Of a stretch of 48,559 bases of DNA, positions 14,272 through 22,573 are shown piece by piece (the stretch's first letter is position 1; every line of letters starts with the position of its first letter). The DNA comes from a virus: positions 1-48,559 of the IMG/VR virus record IMGVR_UViG_3300019764_000007, one strand, 5' to 3'. The notes below the pieces were generated by a model that was not told the DNA's origin, did no database searches, and worked only from the letters and a program-made list of their open reading frames with translations. Made by a program: the position numbers and the translations under genes.

Positions 14272-14302
14272 ATATAGTAATATAGATTGTGTTTATGATT
14301 AT

Positions 14303-14331
14303 ATTATATATTAAGTTAGGTGTAATGTAAA
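14303..14331 (-). promoter_or_regulatory. Sigma-A-type promoter
   Basis: Minus-strand TTTACA (14326-14331), 17-base spacer, TATAAT (14303-14308). It serves the 56-aa gene and is divergent from the 14366-14395 promoter. Confidence 0.7.
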
Positions 14332-14365
14332 GGATAAGTTTATATAATTTTATTTTAAATAAGTG

Positions 14366-14395
14366 TTGACATGGATATAATGAGTGTGATACAAT
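14366..14395 (+). promoter_or_regulatory. Extended -10 promoter
   Basis: TTGACA (14366-14371), 18-base spacer, TGATACAAT (TACAAT 14390-14395). The -35 is preceded by ATTTTAAATAAGTG. Confidence 0.65.
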
Positions 14396-14471
14396 AAGGT
14401 GATAGGTAAATTTGATAAACAGAAAGTGTTAAATGAAAAAAAAACAATGGATTTAAAGAAGGGAGTCACAC

Positions 14472-15143
14472 ATGAAGAGAGTACCACAGAACACAGATAC
14501 ATACAGAACTATAAATAAAGTATACAAGAGTCTAAAAGTAAATCAGGAAATTAAAAACTATAAAGAGTTTTGCAAGTTATTAGGTTTGAGTCCATCAAGT
14601 GGAAATAGTAGAAATGGACATATAAGAACCTTTAACTATTTCTTTGAATATGAAAGAAAAGGACATGGCTATATAATAACAAAGATATATGACAAACCAA
14701 TAGAGTACAATAGATACCATAAATCAGAGTATAAAAATGAAAGATATTGTTATGGTGATATAAATGATTACCTCGACACAAAAGGTATATATGCACTAAT
14801 AAACAAAAGTGATATATACATAGGCAAAAGCTTTGATCTATATACTAGACTCTCTAATCACCTAGGAGAACACAGTAGTATACCTTATACTAGAGATATG
14901 CTTATTAACGGCGGAATGTGTTATGTATTATTTGATTTGGGTATTGATGATGATTATCTGTTAAAAGAATGTGAGTCAATAGTAATAAACCATTATATAG
15001 ATAATACCAATTTAAATGTAGTCAATAAAAGAAAGAACGTCAATAATAAGAAACAATCATTGAATAGATATATTACAGTATCCACAGAGGATTATGAGTT
15101 AGCTGTGAGTATACTGAAAGGTAATAATATAGAAGTACTGTAA
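14472..15143 (+). CDS. GIY-YIG nuclease-domain protein (223 aa)
   Basis: Residues 104-190 form a GIY-YIG nuclease: GIY at 105-107, YIG at 116-118, R126, a catalytic-type Glu at E167 or E169 in LKECESIVINHY, and N181 near the end. The N-terminal 20-78 segment (KVNQEIKNYKEFCKLLG, then FNYFFEYERKGHGYIITKIYD) is a separate domain shared with the 408-aa product downstream, probably a DNA-binding module. A homing nuclease or a regulator that cleaves near its own site is possible. GGGAG ribosome binding site; own promoter. Confidence 0.85.
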   Translation: MKRVPQNTDTYRTINKVYKSLKVNQEIKNYKEFCKLLGLSPSSGNSRNGHIRTFNYFFEYERKGHGYIITKIYDKPIEYNRYHKSEYKNERYCYGDINDYLDTKGIYALINKSDIYIGKSFDLYTRLSNHLGEHSSIPYTRDMLINGGMCYVLFDLGIDDDYLLKECESIVINHYIDNTNLNVVNKRKNVNNKKQSLNRYITVSTEDYELAVSILKGNNIEVL

Positions 15144-15259
15144 ACTGCAAAGGAATAGAATGCAAATTTGTATTTAAATGAAAACTTGAACAATAAAAAG
15201 GCAATAATATAAATATAGTTATATCATCTTTTATGTTCAACTTTTAGAAAGGAGTTATA

Positions 15260-15330
15260 TAATAATTTTTAGGTACTTTAATTTGCTTATAAGTAATATT
15301 ATATATAAGCAAAAAAAGGTACGCGAAATT
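15260..15330 (+). promoter_or_regulatory. Long leader hairpin before the 408-aa gene
   Basis: TTTGCTTATA (15282-15291) pairs with TATAAGCAAA (15304-15313), extended outward by GGTAC..GGTAC-type pairing (GTAC near 15273 with GTAC near 15319). It lies in the leader of the 15345 gene and could be a regulatory RNA stem or binding site for the gene's own product. The T-run on its 3' side is absent, so it is not a standard terminator. Confidence 0.5.
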
Positions 15331-15344
15331 GAAAGGAGAATGAT

Positions 15345-16571
15345 ATGGATAATTATAAAAACTTAAAAGATACATACACGCGACTACAAGAGGGTCAAAT
15401 ATTCAAGAATTATAGGTCGCTGTGTGAATTCCTTAACCAGCCAGTAAAGACAGGTAGTAAGAATAAGAAGTACCAAATAGAAGAGTTTAATAGGTATTTT
15501 GAGTTTGACAAAGCTGGCAAAGGGCATTCGTTAATTATTACAACAGTATATGATGAACCATTAGCTAAGATTAGCAAAGGAATGTATAGTAGTTTAATAT
15601 CAAAACTTATAGTAGATACAATTGTTGAAGAATTGGATCAAGGTAATCATGAGTTATTGTTATCTAATAATCAACTATTTAATATGCTAAGTATGATTAA
15701 TGAAAAATATATGTATTATAAGAATGAAGAAAATCACGACCAACTGATAGAGATACTAAATGTTAAGCAACAAGATATAGATCACTTTTATTCCGTTACT
15801 AGCTTTAGGTTTCAAAGTATGGTAGAATCAGCGTTAAATCATCTTAAGAATGAATTGTTTTTATTCTATACTAAACCTATGGTTATGATTATTAATATTG
15901 GTGGAAATAGAACACAAATGCAGGTAGCCAATGAAGATGAGATACAATATATAACCAAGATAAGAAAGAAAGTATTAGAAGAAATGGGATATAGTAATAT
16001 TAATCATTTCAGAAATAACAAGAAGGATAAGTTTATATATCATAGTAAAGTGCATGAAGAATTGAATGGTAATATAGAAGAGTTAAAGAATAAGAAATCA
16101 TGTAACTATAATGGTATAGAGTTTGCATATCAAGTGTATAAGATTATATTTATAGATAGTATTGAGAAGAAACAACAACAGATCAATCAATACTTAGAAG
16201 ATAACTCTATAGAAGTTAGACAAGCATTGAATGACCTGATTGTATCTAATACAAATAGTCAGTATGAGAAAAGATATGATAAGAGTAAACAAGAGATAGG
16301 TATATATAACAATACTGTGTTAGCACATCTACATGATTATGAAGATTGGAAAGCATTGCATACATACAATCAGCTTAAATTTAAAGCAGGTAACACGTAC
16401 GTTAATCATGGTAGTAGATTAATAGATTACACTATTAAAACTGATATGGAAGGATACAAAGAGGAGAAAGGTGTATTAGAAGATAAGGAACACAAAGAAC
16501 AAACAGAATACCAACAGGAGATTAATAAGAAGATAGATGAAACATTAGGAGTATTGGATAAGTTATATTAG
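15345..16571 (+). CDS. Large protein with N-terminal domain shared with GIY-YIG protein (408 aa)
   Basis: No family recognised. Residues 6-75 match the N-terminal domain of the upstream GIY-YIG protein (LQEGQIFKNYRSLCEFL; FNRYFEFDKAGKGHSLIITTVYDEP). The rest is largely helical and polar, with long charged segments (about 230-260, 285-340) and a very acidic C-terminus (residues 360-408). It could be a DNA-binding replication or partition factor; its gene lies between the RepL-like gene and the long non-coding region, but this is inference. GAAAGGAG site; ends at a terminator. Confidence 0.65.
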   Translation: MDNYKNLKDTYTRLQEGQIFKNYRSLCEFLNQPVKTGSKNKKYQIEEFNRYFEFDKAGKGHSLIITTVYDEPLAKISKGMYSSLISKLIVDTIVEELDQGNHELLLSNNQLFNMLSMINEKYMYYKNEENHDQLIEILNVKQQDIDHFYSVTSFRFQSMVESALNHLKNELFLFYTKPMVMIINIGGNRTQMQVANEDEIQYITKIRKKVLEEMGYSNINHFRNNKKDKFIYHSKVHEELNGNIEELKNKKSCNYNGIEFAYQVYKIIFIDSIEKKQQQINQYLEDNSIEVRQALNDLIVSNTNSQYEKRYDKSKQEIGIYNNTVLAHLHDYEDWKALHTYNQLKFKAGNTYVNHGSRLIDYTIKTDMEGYKEEKGVLEDKEHKEQTEYQQEINKKIDETLGVLDKLY

Positions 16572-16595
16572 AGAGTATTAACTCTCTTTTCTTCT
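16570..16595 (+). terminator. Rho-independent terminator
   Basis: AGAGAGT-ATTA-ACTCTCT followed by TTTTCTTC, overlapping the stop of the 408-aa gene. Confidence 0.8.
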
Positions 16596-16659
16596 ATCTA
16601 TATGTAGTTATGAATACTATGTGTGATGGTTATGTATAATGTGTGTTAGTAAATAAGCA

Positions 16660-16686
16660 AAAGAAAAGACTATCTAATGACAGTCT
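16660..16686 (-). terminator. Rho-independent terminator
   Basis: On the minus strand AGACT..AGTCT (16682-16686 with 16667-16671) followed by TTTTCTTTT, just after the 16685-16870 gene. Confidence 0.7.
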
Positions 16687-16870
16687 ATAGTTTTGGTATA
16701 TAATCACCCAATAGATGATATAATGATTTGCATGAATCGGTTAATTCATTGTTGTAATAACATTCCCATTCATTAGTATCTTTATTGTATATGATCTTAA
16801 ATGAGTCTGTATTGAATGATATATCTTTCTTATTGATTAGTTTACCATTGATAGTAATATAGTTATTCAT
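16685..16870 (-). CDS. Hypothetical protein (61 aa)
   Basis: Not recognised. AAGGAGG site. Mostly short strands with aromatic residues (YITINGKLINKKDI, YNKDTNEWECYYNN). Its ribosome binding site is inside the end of the upstream 59-aa gene, so the pair is translationally coupled. Confidence 0.7.
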   Translation of the reverse strand: MNNYITINGKLINKKDISFNTDSFKIIYNKDTNEWECYYNNELTDSCKSLYHLLGDYIPKL

Positions 16871-16872
16871 GA

Positions 16873-17052
16873 TTAAACCTCCTTAAATTCCATATTCAAT
16901 ATATCCAACCTTGTCATACCATCCATACTCATTGGATGCCATAATCGTGTGTTATTATTGAGTACCCACAAGTTGTTATCTATAATTCTATATGATTTTC
17001 CATCTTGTTCACATAAGTACGTTGTTTCCTTCTTAAGCTTTGTTATATTCAT
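16873..17052 (-). CDS. Hypothetical protein (59 aa)
   Basis: A short gene with AAGGAGGAG before its ATG (17052) and its own promoter at 17091-17118. The sequence is beta-rich (TYLCEQDGKSYRIIDNNLWVLNNNTRLWHP). No family recognised. First gene of a two-gene operon ending at 16685. Confidence 0.7.
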   Translation of the reverse strand: MNITKLKKETTYLCEQDGKSYRIIDNNLWVLNNNTRLWHPMSMDGMTRLDILNMEFKEV

Positions 17053-17090
17053 CTTCTCCTCCTTATATAATAGTATTGATTTATATTAAT

Positions 17091-17118
17091 AGTATATCAT
17101 ATGTAGATTAGATTGCAA
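17091..17118 (-). promoter_or_regulatory. Extended -10 promoter
   Basis: Minus-strand TTGCAA (17113-17118), 16-base spacer, TGATATACT (TATACT 17091-17096), reading into the 16873-17052 gene. Confidence 0.7.
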
Positions 17119-17847
17119 TAGGTAATTGTAAAGTATAATAGTATACATTATAGTGTATTGTATAGTGGTATAATTGTATAGGTGTATGATTGTATACAAA
17201 AATACAATATTGTCCATGTCCTGAAAGTTCTCCATGTTCTGTAGCGAGTAAATTTATGAAATAATAATTATTCTGTAATATCTATAAAATTGTAATCATT
17301 ACAAATAATAGCCAATAATAAGCAAATATGACCATATTTAAGCCAATAATCAGTAATAATCAGCATAAATCATCAGATCATCAATGTAGCTAAAATAAGA
17401 ATATAGTAATTCCAATGGTTAAAGGTCAATGTATGCATAATTATATATTATACACACAATGTACTGTAACACTGATTACTACTAGAATAGGTATAAGAAG
17501 AGTATAAAGAAGTGAGTGTTTGCAATGGGTAGGGGGTCTTTTGAGATATTTGATACCTTTGTTTTTCAGAAATCTCCATGTGTTGGTACAATTCTCTCCA
17601 TTAAATGGATTGCACTTTACGACAGTGTGTTTTCGTAAAATAGTTAACTATATTGTATTTTCAACTGTTTAGTATTATACCGGGGGTTACTTTTAATATA
17701 AAACCATATATTCATTATACATATAACCCCATTCTCGAATAAACCAAGTAAATATCAACGAATATCAGTTTTAAGCAGAGAAATATGAAGCGTATAACGC
17801 ATATGCGGGTATAAATACACTTATCCATATTAAACTATACTTAGGCA

Positions 17848-17886
17848 TAAAAAATCCCCAGAGTAAGCTTATTTACTACTCTGAGG
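17848..17886 (-). terminator. Rho-independent terminator
   Basis: On the minus strand CCTCAGAGTA pairs with TACTCTGGGG (one U-G pair) and is followed by a T-run. It ends the 556-aa gene just downstream of its stop codon. Confidence 0.75.
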
Positions 17887-17892
17887 TTAAAT

Positions 17893-19563
17893 TTAGTACT
17901 TATTTAATTTTTTATATAATCCTTTGTAATTATCCTTAAGATCTTCCGGAAATATGTATAATGTATCATAATGAGATAGGGTTTTGTAATCTTCCATCTT
18001 TTTATCAGTTCTTTTAACATATTCTTTGACTCTTAAGCTTTTAATATTATTTTGATTATACATACCAAAGTATTCTATCAGTATAGGCTTGCCATCCGTA
18101 ATAACATACCAATCAGGTTGGTGACCACATGATTTTATTCGAGTCCTATTATCACCATTATTGTATATTAGATTGCTTCCAAAATTATCTTTTAATATCT
18201 CATGGACTGTCTGTTCTTCCATGCTGTCAAACTCATCTCTGCTCCACCATATATTAAAATCAGAGTGATCAAATATATTTGGGTAACATTCATCCACCCA
18301 ATAAAATAATTCATTTTTATAATAATTACTTAAAACAGTACTCATAGTATTGCTTATAAGCTTAATGTTTTTCTTGGTGAGATATAATGGCAATCTGTCA
18401 AATTTACTGTAACTTAAATCTTTTTCTATTAAATATTTCAATGCCACAACTCTATTTTCTTTATTCTTCCAATAATTCACAGAGGATATATTAAACTTAT
18501 ACGCAGGATATTTAAATTTAGTTAACATCATAGCACTATATAAAGAATCAGACTGTAGTTTCTTATTTGACAATTTAGACTCCTTCAGTATCTCATAATA
18601 ATCAATATCATATACATCATTCTTATCAATTTTCATTTCATCTATATACAACCAGAACGCATCTCTAATCTCATCATCAGTCATATCTATAGAGCTAGCC
18701 CTAACACCATTATGCATCCACGGGGCTACTTTCAAATCATCACGTATAGACATTAGTATATCCTTGCCATTATTAAACATACTGTATGTAGTATTTTTAG
18801 GCATCATATTATCTCTGAGGAATTTGGAAATGCCACTTACTGAATAATCATCAATCAAGCAGATTTTATGGCAATTGATCAAGTACTTTAGCTCATATTC
18901 TTTGTTTGCTAATTGTTTTATATATCTATATTTAACACTGAAGTCTACTAGATCCATTTTTAAATAATCCATATATGCATCTTCTCCAAACCATGTGGTT
19001 ATCTTATCACCTACAGGGTTGCAAGTTTTAAAGTGCTTATCTTGGCATTTTCTGCATATATTTCCTTTGTTGTAATAAAACTCCTTAGTGTTAGGATAAT
19101 ATTTTTTGCAATTAATACATAATTTGTACTCAAATTCAACATTTAAATTATCGATGCACTTTCTTTCAAATTCTGTGTAATTCTCTCTATTTACGTCATT
19201 AACAATAATTTCCTTTTCAGATGTATGATTATTATATCCAACCATATCACACAACTTGTTATATTCTATCCTCTGTTCCTTATTTAATCTTCCAATCTTA
19301 ACATTTGATAACCAAAGTTTAAACCCATCTATATTCAAGCAACTAGCTTGTTGTGGGTAATTCTGATCCGCGTAATACAATTCAATCTTCTTTAGATACT
19401 CGCCATAACTCTTAGTTAACTTAGACCCAGTTAATTTAATTCTCCCCAATACCTTTTGATTGATATAGCTCATGGGATACCATTCAACATCCATATCGTC
19501 AGTATAAACTGGTATCCTAATCCAATCTCCATTTTCTTTTGTTATTTCTTTGTACTCTTGCAT
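17893..19563 (-). CDS. Putative PD-(D/E)XK (VSR-like) nuclease with zinc ribbon (556 aa)
   Basis: The C-terminal ~110 residues look like a restriction-type nuclease: E455 in VHEILKDNF, P483-D484 in HQPDWYV, the EYFG motif (497-500) and a basic helix with K513/K518, as in VSR-like or EDxHD-type homing nucleases. A zinc ribbon sits at C149, C152, C170, C173. The N-terminal and middle parts are helical, probably DNA-binding, and unrecognised. No linked methylase is present, so a homing or defence nuclease is more likely than restriction. It has its own promoter and terminator. TTTATG start with GAAAGGAG. The family assignment is by motif only. Confidence 0.7.
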   Translation of the reverse strand: MQEYKEITKENGDWIRIPVYTDDMDVEWYPMSYINQKVLGRIKLTGSKLTKSYGEYLKKIELYYADQNYPQQASCLNIDGFKLWLSNVKIGRLNKEQRIEYNKLCDMVGYNNHTSEKEIIVNDVNRENYTEFERKCIDNLNVEFEYKLCINCKKYYPNTKEFYYNKGNICRKCQDKHFKTCNPVGDKITTWFGEDAYMDYLKMDLVDFSVKYRYIKQLANKEYELKYLINCHKICLIDDYSVSGISKFLRDNMMPKNTTYSMFNNGKDILMSIRDDLKVAPWMHNGVRASSIDMTDDEIRDAFWLYIDEMKIDKNDVYDIDYYEILKESKLSNKKLQSDSLYSAMMLTKFKYPAYKFNISSVNYWKNKENRVVALKYLIEKDLSYSKFDRLPLYLTKKNIKLISNTMSTVLSNYYKNELFYWVDECYPNIFDHSDFNIWWSRDEFDSMEEQTVHEILKDNFGSNLIYNNGDNRTRIKSCGHQPDWYVITDGKPILIEYFGMYNQNNIKSLRVKEYVKRTDKKMEDYKTLSHYDTLYIFPEDLKDNYKGLYKKLNKY

Positions 19564-19602
19564 AAATCTCCTTTCATAATTATATATAGCTCTCCTATCT
19601 AT

Positions 19603-19631
19603 AGTATACCACCGTTAAAAAGTAAAGTCAA
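19603..19631 (-). promoter_or_regulatory. Promoter of the 556-aa nuclease
   Basis: Minus-strand TTGACT (19626-19631), 17-base spacer, TATACT (19603-19608). The -35 sits in an inverted repeat TAAAGT-GTTG-ACTTTA. It faces the 19677-19705 promoter back to back. Confidence 0.7.
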
Positions 19632-19676
19632 CACTTTATTTAAAGTTTTTTATTTCTATATTTTTAATAAATACAC

Positions 19677-19705
19677 TTGCAAAGCCAAAACAATTATGTT
19701 ATTAT
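19677..19705 (+). promoter_or_regulatory. Extended -10 promoter, duplicated copy 1
   Basis: TTGCAA (19677-19682), 17-base spacer, TGTTATTAT (TATTAT 19700-19705). A near-identical promoter and leader lie at 23085-23164. Confidence 0.75.
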
Positions 19706-19714
19706 TAAGTGAAC

Positions 19715-19735
19715 AGCTTTAGAAAAGCTTGCAAA
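19715..19735 (+). promoter_or_regulatory. Conserved leader hairpin AGCTTT-AGA-AAAGCT, copy 1
   Basis: The leader stem AGCTTT (19715-19720) / AAAGCT (19724-19729), followed by TGCA. Copy 2 at 23128 has AGCTTT / AAGGCT: the changed base keeps pairing as G-U, so the stem seems to be maintained. Confidence 0.6.
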
Positions 19736-19755
19736 TTAGATTAAGGAGGAATAAA

Positions 19756-20043
19756 ATGTCAACAAAACTAAAGCAATTAAGAAAAGATGTAAGATATATA
19801 CAGGGTAATTATGGAGAGATTTATGATTATTGTGGAGGATGGTGCAATAACGAAAGGTTTGATTGGCTGTTATTTAGAGATAATTCAGACAGTGCAGTAG
19901 AATATCTATTAGAGTCATTGATAGATTTATACTTTACAAAAGGTTATGTTTCAAGCACCGGGTTTACAGTTTTGTTTAATGAAGGAGACAAGAAAGATAA
20001 AATACTAATAAAAATAGCAGATAGATATGGATACGAGATATAA
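19756..20043 (+). CDS. Hypothetical protein (95 aa)
   Basis: Not recognised. The start at 19756 (MSTKLKQLRKDVRYI) follows TTAAGGAGG; the longer frame overlaps the leader hairpin. N-terminal basic helix, then aromatic-rich segments (DYCGGWCNNERFDWLLF, with a CGGWC pair) and a C-terminal strand. First gene of a three-gene operon ending with the YopX-like gene. Confidence 0.7.
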   Translation: MSTKLKQLRKDVRYIQGNYGEIYDYCGGWCNNERFDWLLFRDNSDSAVEYLLESLIDLYFTKGYVSSTGFTVLFNEGDKKDKILIKIADRYGYEI

Positions 20044-20057
20044 TTAAGGAGGAAATA

Positions 20058-20528
20058 ATGAATTACAAATTGTATATGAGGTATAGATTAGTAGATTTAA
20101 GCAAAGTTAGTGTAGCATCTATCGTAAGTATATTATTACACAATAAACACCAGATAGATCTATTTTATGAGATGCTTCCAACAAAAGAAGAGGCTATATG
20201 CTCAATGATTAGAGAGTATGTTATATCGGATCGTGAGTCAATCAAGCTAATATCTGAATTCGAGTCAGATTTTAATATTAATAAAGGTGACACATACGAT
20301 GGTAAAGAAATAAATGAGATAAAAGTAAATAAAGATGGTAAATCTGTAAATTTATATTGGGATTCGGGGCATACTGAAGTAATAAATCCAGATAGTGACG
20401 ACATTGAACGAATCATTGATGAAGTTGAAAAGAATAGATATAAACCCAATTTTACTGTCGAAACACATAGACTTTTTAAAAAAGAAAAGAAATCATTGAT
20501 TAAAAAGGTATTAGATAAAGTAAAGTAA
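20058..20528 (+). CDS. Hypothetical protein (156 aa)
   Basis: Not recognised. AAGGAGG site; 14 bases after the previous gene. Helical N-terminal half with hydrophobic segment (VSVASIVSILLHNKHQIDLFYEML) that is too polar to be a membrane span, an acidic middle part, and a basic C-terminal tail (KKEKKSLIKKVLDKVK). Confidence 0.65.
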   Translation: MNYKLYMRYRLVDLSKVSVASIVSILLHNKHQIDLFYEMLPTKEEAICSMIREYVISDRESIKLISEFESDFNINKGDTYDGKEINEIKVNKDGKSVNLYWDSGHTEVINPDSDDIERIIDEVEKNRYKPNFTVETHRLFKKEKKSLIKKVLDKVK

Positions 20529-20540
20529 AAGGAGGATTAA

Positions 20541-21041
20541 ATGAACTTAGAAGAAATTAAATTTAGAGCAAAGGTAAAATGGAATGGTAATCACAGATTT
20601 GCTGGAGATTGGATTTACGGGAACCTTATTAAGATCCCAGTATACAAAAAATATAATAGCCAAAGACTTGTTGGTGATATTTATAATCATAAAACAATCG
20701 TAGACAAGTGGGTATGGGCTATTCAAGAGCATTGTCCAAATAATGGATTAAAGTATAGATATGAACCTATAGAGATTGATCCAGATACTATTGGTCAATT
20801 TACCGGAAGATATAGTGAAAAAGGAAAAGAAATATATCACGGTGATATTTTGGATGGAAGTACAGTTGGTATATTTGGTAAATCCAACGGTACTAGATAT
20901 CAGGTAAAATACAACAGATCATGTTTTAAATTGGTTGCACATTATAGGAACGGAAATAAATCTAACATAAACGGAAGTGGAGATGTGTTTGATGTAATAA
21001 AGCCAACTATTGTAGGAAATATATATGAAAAAGTAGACTAG
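20541..21041 (+). CDS. YopX-like phage protein (166 aa)
   Basis: The sequence fits the YopX family of phage proteins: IKFRAK near the N-terminus, 'GDWIYGNL', and the family hallmark IDPDTIGQFTGRYSEKGKEIYHGDIL (about residues 79-104), followed by a beta-barrel-like C-terminal half. The function is not established; it is a common accessory protein in SPbeta-like and other Firmicute phages. GGAGG site; terminator after the stop. Confidence 0.85.
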   Translation: MNLEEIKFRAKVKWNGNHRFAGDWIYGNLIKIPVYKKYNSQRLVGDIYNHKTIVDKWVWAIQEHCPNNGLKYRYEPIEIDPDTIGQFTGRYSEKGKEIYHGDILDGSTVGIFGKSNGTRYQVKYNRSCFKLVAHYRNGNKSNINGSGDVFDVIKPTIVGNIYEKVD

Positions 21042-21060
21042 TTAATTCTAGTCTTTTTTC
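21035..21060 (+). terminator. Rho-independent terminator
   Basis: AGACTAG-TTAATT-CTAGTCT followed by TTTTTT, overlapping the end of the YopX-like gene. Confidence 0.9.
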
Positions 21061-21080
21061 TTTGTAAATTTTCTAAAGTT

Positions 21081-21102
21081 AAAAAAACTGCCGTTAAGCA
21101 GT
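21081..21102 (-). terminator. Rho-independent terminator
   Basis: On the minus strand ACTGC-TTAACG-GCAGT followed by seven Ts, ending the minus-strand operon at 21110. Confidence 0.85.
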
Positions 21103-21109
21103 CTTAATA

Positions 21110-21517
21110 TTAAATCATATTATTCTTAACATCTTTAATCAATCCATCAAATCTATCAATAGCATTTGTTTTCCCAACATTTAACTCGTTAATAGCTAAT
21201 TCACACTGTTTATTATATTTCTCAATACATTCTTCCATGTTGTCATAAATATTCACGCATCCGCCAGTTCTGTATCTGTAGCCAGTATTATCAAATGGTG
21301 CTATGATCTTATTAGATACTTTGCCGGTTTTAGTAAATGGTCTAAAATGTGTTTCAGAATAATATACCGTTTTGTTTTTAGGTAATTCTGAATTATCTAC
21401 CACCATCACCTTAGTTGGCTTTACGTGCCTAATTGGTTTGTTATTGATATCTATGAATCTATAATCGCAAATATACACCACCTGTCCTGCTTTCAATAAA
21501 TTGTTTGCTAATTCCAT
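21110..21517 (-). CDS. Hypothetical protein (135 aa)
   Basis: Not recognised. The N-terminal 90 residues look beta-rich (LLKAGQVVYICDYRFIDINNKPIRHVKPTKVMVVDN; an SH3-like barrel is possible), followed by a C-terminal helix. AGGAGG site. Last gene of the 22971-21110 operon. Confidence 0.65.
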   Translation of the reverse strand: MELANNLLKAGQVVYICDYRFIDINNKPIRHVKPTKVMVVDNSELPKNKTVYYSETHFRPFTKTGKVSNKIIAPFDNTGYRYRTGGCVNIYDNMEECIEKYNKQCELAINELNVGKTNAIDRFDGLIKDVKNNMI

Positions 21518-21529
21518 ATCAATTCCTCC

Positions 21530-21685
21530 TTATACATCCTCAACTTCAACATCTATCATATGTTGTAATTCATCAACTAATTCATACAGCCCTTTTATGT
21601 GTTCGTACACTTGTAGAGTAGTTTCTGGATTAATATTATCTATTAGTTCTACTATCTTATTTTTAATTGCATATTTTAAAAGCAT
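21530..21685 (-). CDS. Hypothetical acidic protein (51 aa)
   Basis: Short gene with AAGGAGG before ATG at 21685 and TAA at 21530. Amphipathic helices (KIVELIDNINPETTLQVYEHIKGLYELVDELQHMI) without Cys or membrane segments. No family recognised. Confidence 0.65.
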   Translation of the reverse strand: MLLKYAIKNKIVELIDNINPETTLQVYEHIKGLYELVDELQHMIDVEVEDV

Positions 21686-21694
21686 ATTTCCTCC

Positions 21695-22324
21695 TTATTT
21701 AATCCCATATTTAATCTTATCCTCTTCTAAGAATCCAGTATCTTTAATTGTCATAGCTGAAACCATCATAGCACTATCTATCAATCCTAATTCCCACTCC
21801 AGACTCACTCTAGATCTTTGCTTTAGTTTAATCTCATCATAATTACTCAAATAGAACTCAATTGCAGTATCTCCAAATTTAACTCCCATAGCTTCCCAAT
21901 CGCATATCATCTGTTTAATATACTTAACTGGCATCTCAAGATTTCTTTCACTCCAATAGTTCCAGTGGTGTTTATTATTATCTTTGTGATGTTGCCAAGC
22001 TCTATCAAAATTTTCTCTTAGGCGATTATGTTCTTCTTTGATAAAATCAAAACCACCATTTAAACCCAATGCTTCTACTAGATGTTTATACCTAGATCCA
22101 GATAGTTCAACTATTTCAGAATCTGTTTTGTTTTTTATTTTAACTCCAAACGGAGAATTAAACCATTCAGCATACGTCTTGAATTCTTTTGGGTTAAACT
22201 TGCTCAAGTCATGCATAAGTGCGTGCAAATACATTTTTTTATGCCAACAAACCTTAAATACATTCTTCTTGTGCTCCAATACATACTTTAAATATTCTTT
22301 ATAATAATTCATATCTTTTTCCAA
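21695..22324 (-). CDS. DUF5662-like protein (209 aa), TTG start
   Basis: The pattern HALMHDLSKFNPKEFKTYAEWF, NKHHWNYW, MICDWEAMGVKFGD matches the DUF5662 family, with His and Asp residues (HDLSKF, WQHH, HHW) that resemble a metal-dependent phosphohydrolase (HD-like) site; no activity is known to me. The TTG start at 22324 lies nine bases after AAGGAGG; the in-frame ATG at 22312 has only GGAAAAAG in front, so TTG is preferred. Confidence 0.8.
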   Translation of the reverse strand: MEKDMNYYKEYLKYVLEHKKNVFKVCWHKKMYLHALMHDLSKFNPKEFKTYAEWFNSPFGVKIKNKTDSEIVELSGSRYKHLVEALGLNGGFDFIKEEHNRLRENFDRAWQHHKDNNKHHWNYWSERNLEMPVKYIKQMICDWEAMGVKFGDTAIEFYLSNYDEIKLKQRSRVSLEWELGLIDSAMMVSAMTIKDTGFLEEDKIKYGIK

Positions 22325-22372
22325 ATTATTCGTCCTCCTTAAAAATTAATATCTCATATTAGGTTCATCAGT

Positions 22373-22573
22373 TTAATCTAACTTAACACTATTCTTATCA
22401 AATCTAGTTATTTCTTGATTGTAGCACTTGTATGTACATCCGACAATAGCACCGTATTGATCATTATTAAGTTTATCATATTCCACTACAACCTCATCGT
22501 AATACTTATCAAGAAACCCTTCAATAGTCGAGTCTTGGACATTTGATTTAATTTCGTTTACTAAAACTTTCAT
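22373..22573 (-). CDS. Hypothetical protein (66 aa)
   Basis: Not recognised. AAGGAGG site; its start overlaps the end of the next upstream gene by 4 bases. Acidic N-terminal helices, then strands with two cysteines (GCTYKCYN). Confidence 0.7.
   Translation of the reverse strand: MKVLVNEIKSNVQDSTIEGFLDKYYDEVVVEYDKLNNDQYGAIVGCTYKCYNQEITRFDKNSVKLD

Larger units (their letters stand above)
17053..17892. other. 840-base non-coding region; candidate origin or control region
   Basis: No convincing gene. From left: the 17091-17118 promoter; TCCATGT repeats at about 17212 and 17231, with another near 17575; a perfect palindrome TTGTAATCATTACAA (17290-17304); AGCCAATAAT twice (17310, 17341) and AATAATCAG twice (17345, 17355); a 7-base inverted repeat GGGGTTA..TAACCCC (17683-17689 and 17724-17730); and CGCATATGCG (17798-17807). 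A terminator lies at 17848-17886. AT-rich repeat clusters of this kind are usual at phage and plasmid origins, so an origin is possible, though unproven. Confidence 0.5.

Noticed and set aside
17119-17850. CRISPR array in the repeat-rich non-coding stretch
   Set aside because: Repeats are short (7-10 bases), irregularly spaced and not separated by equal spacers.
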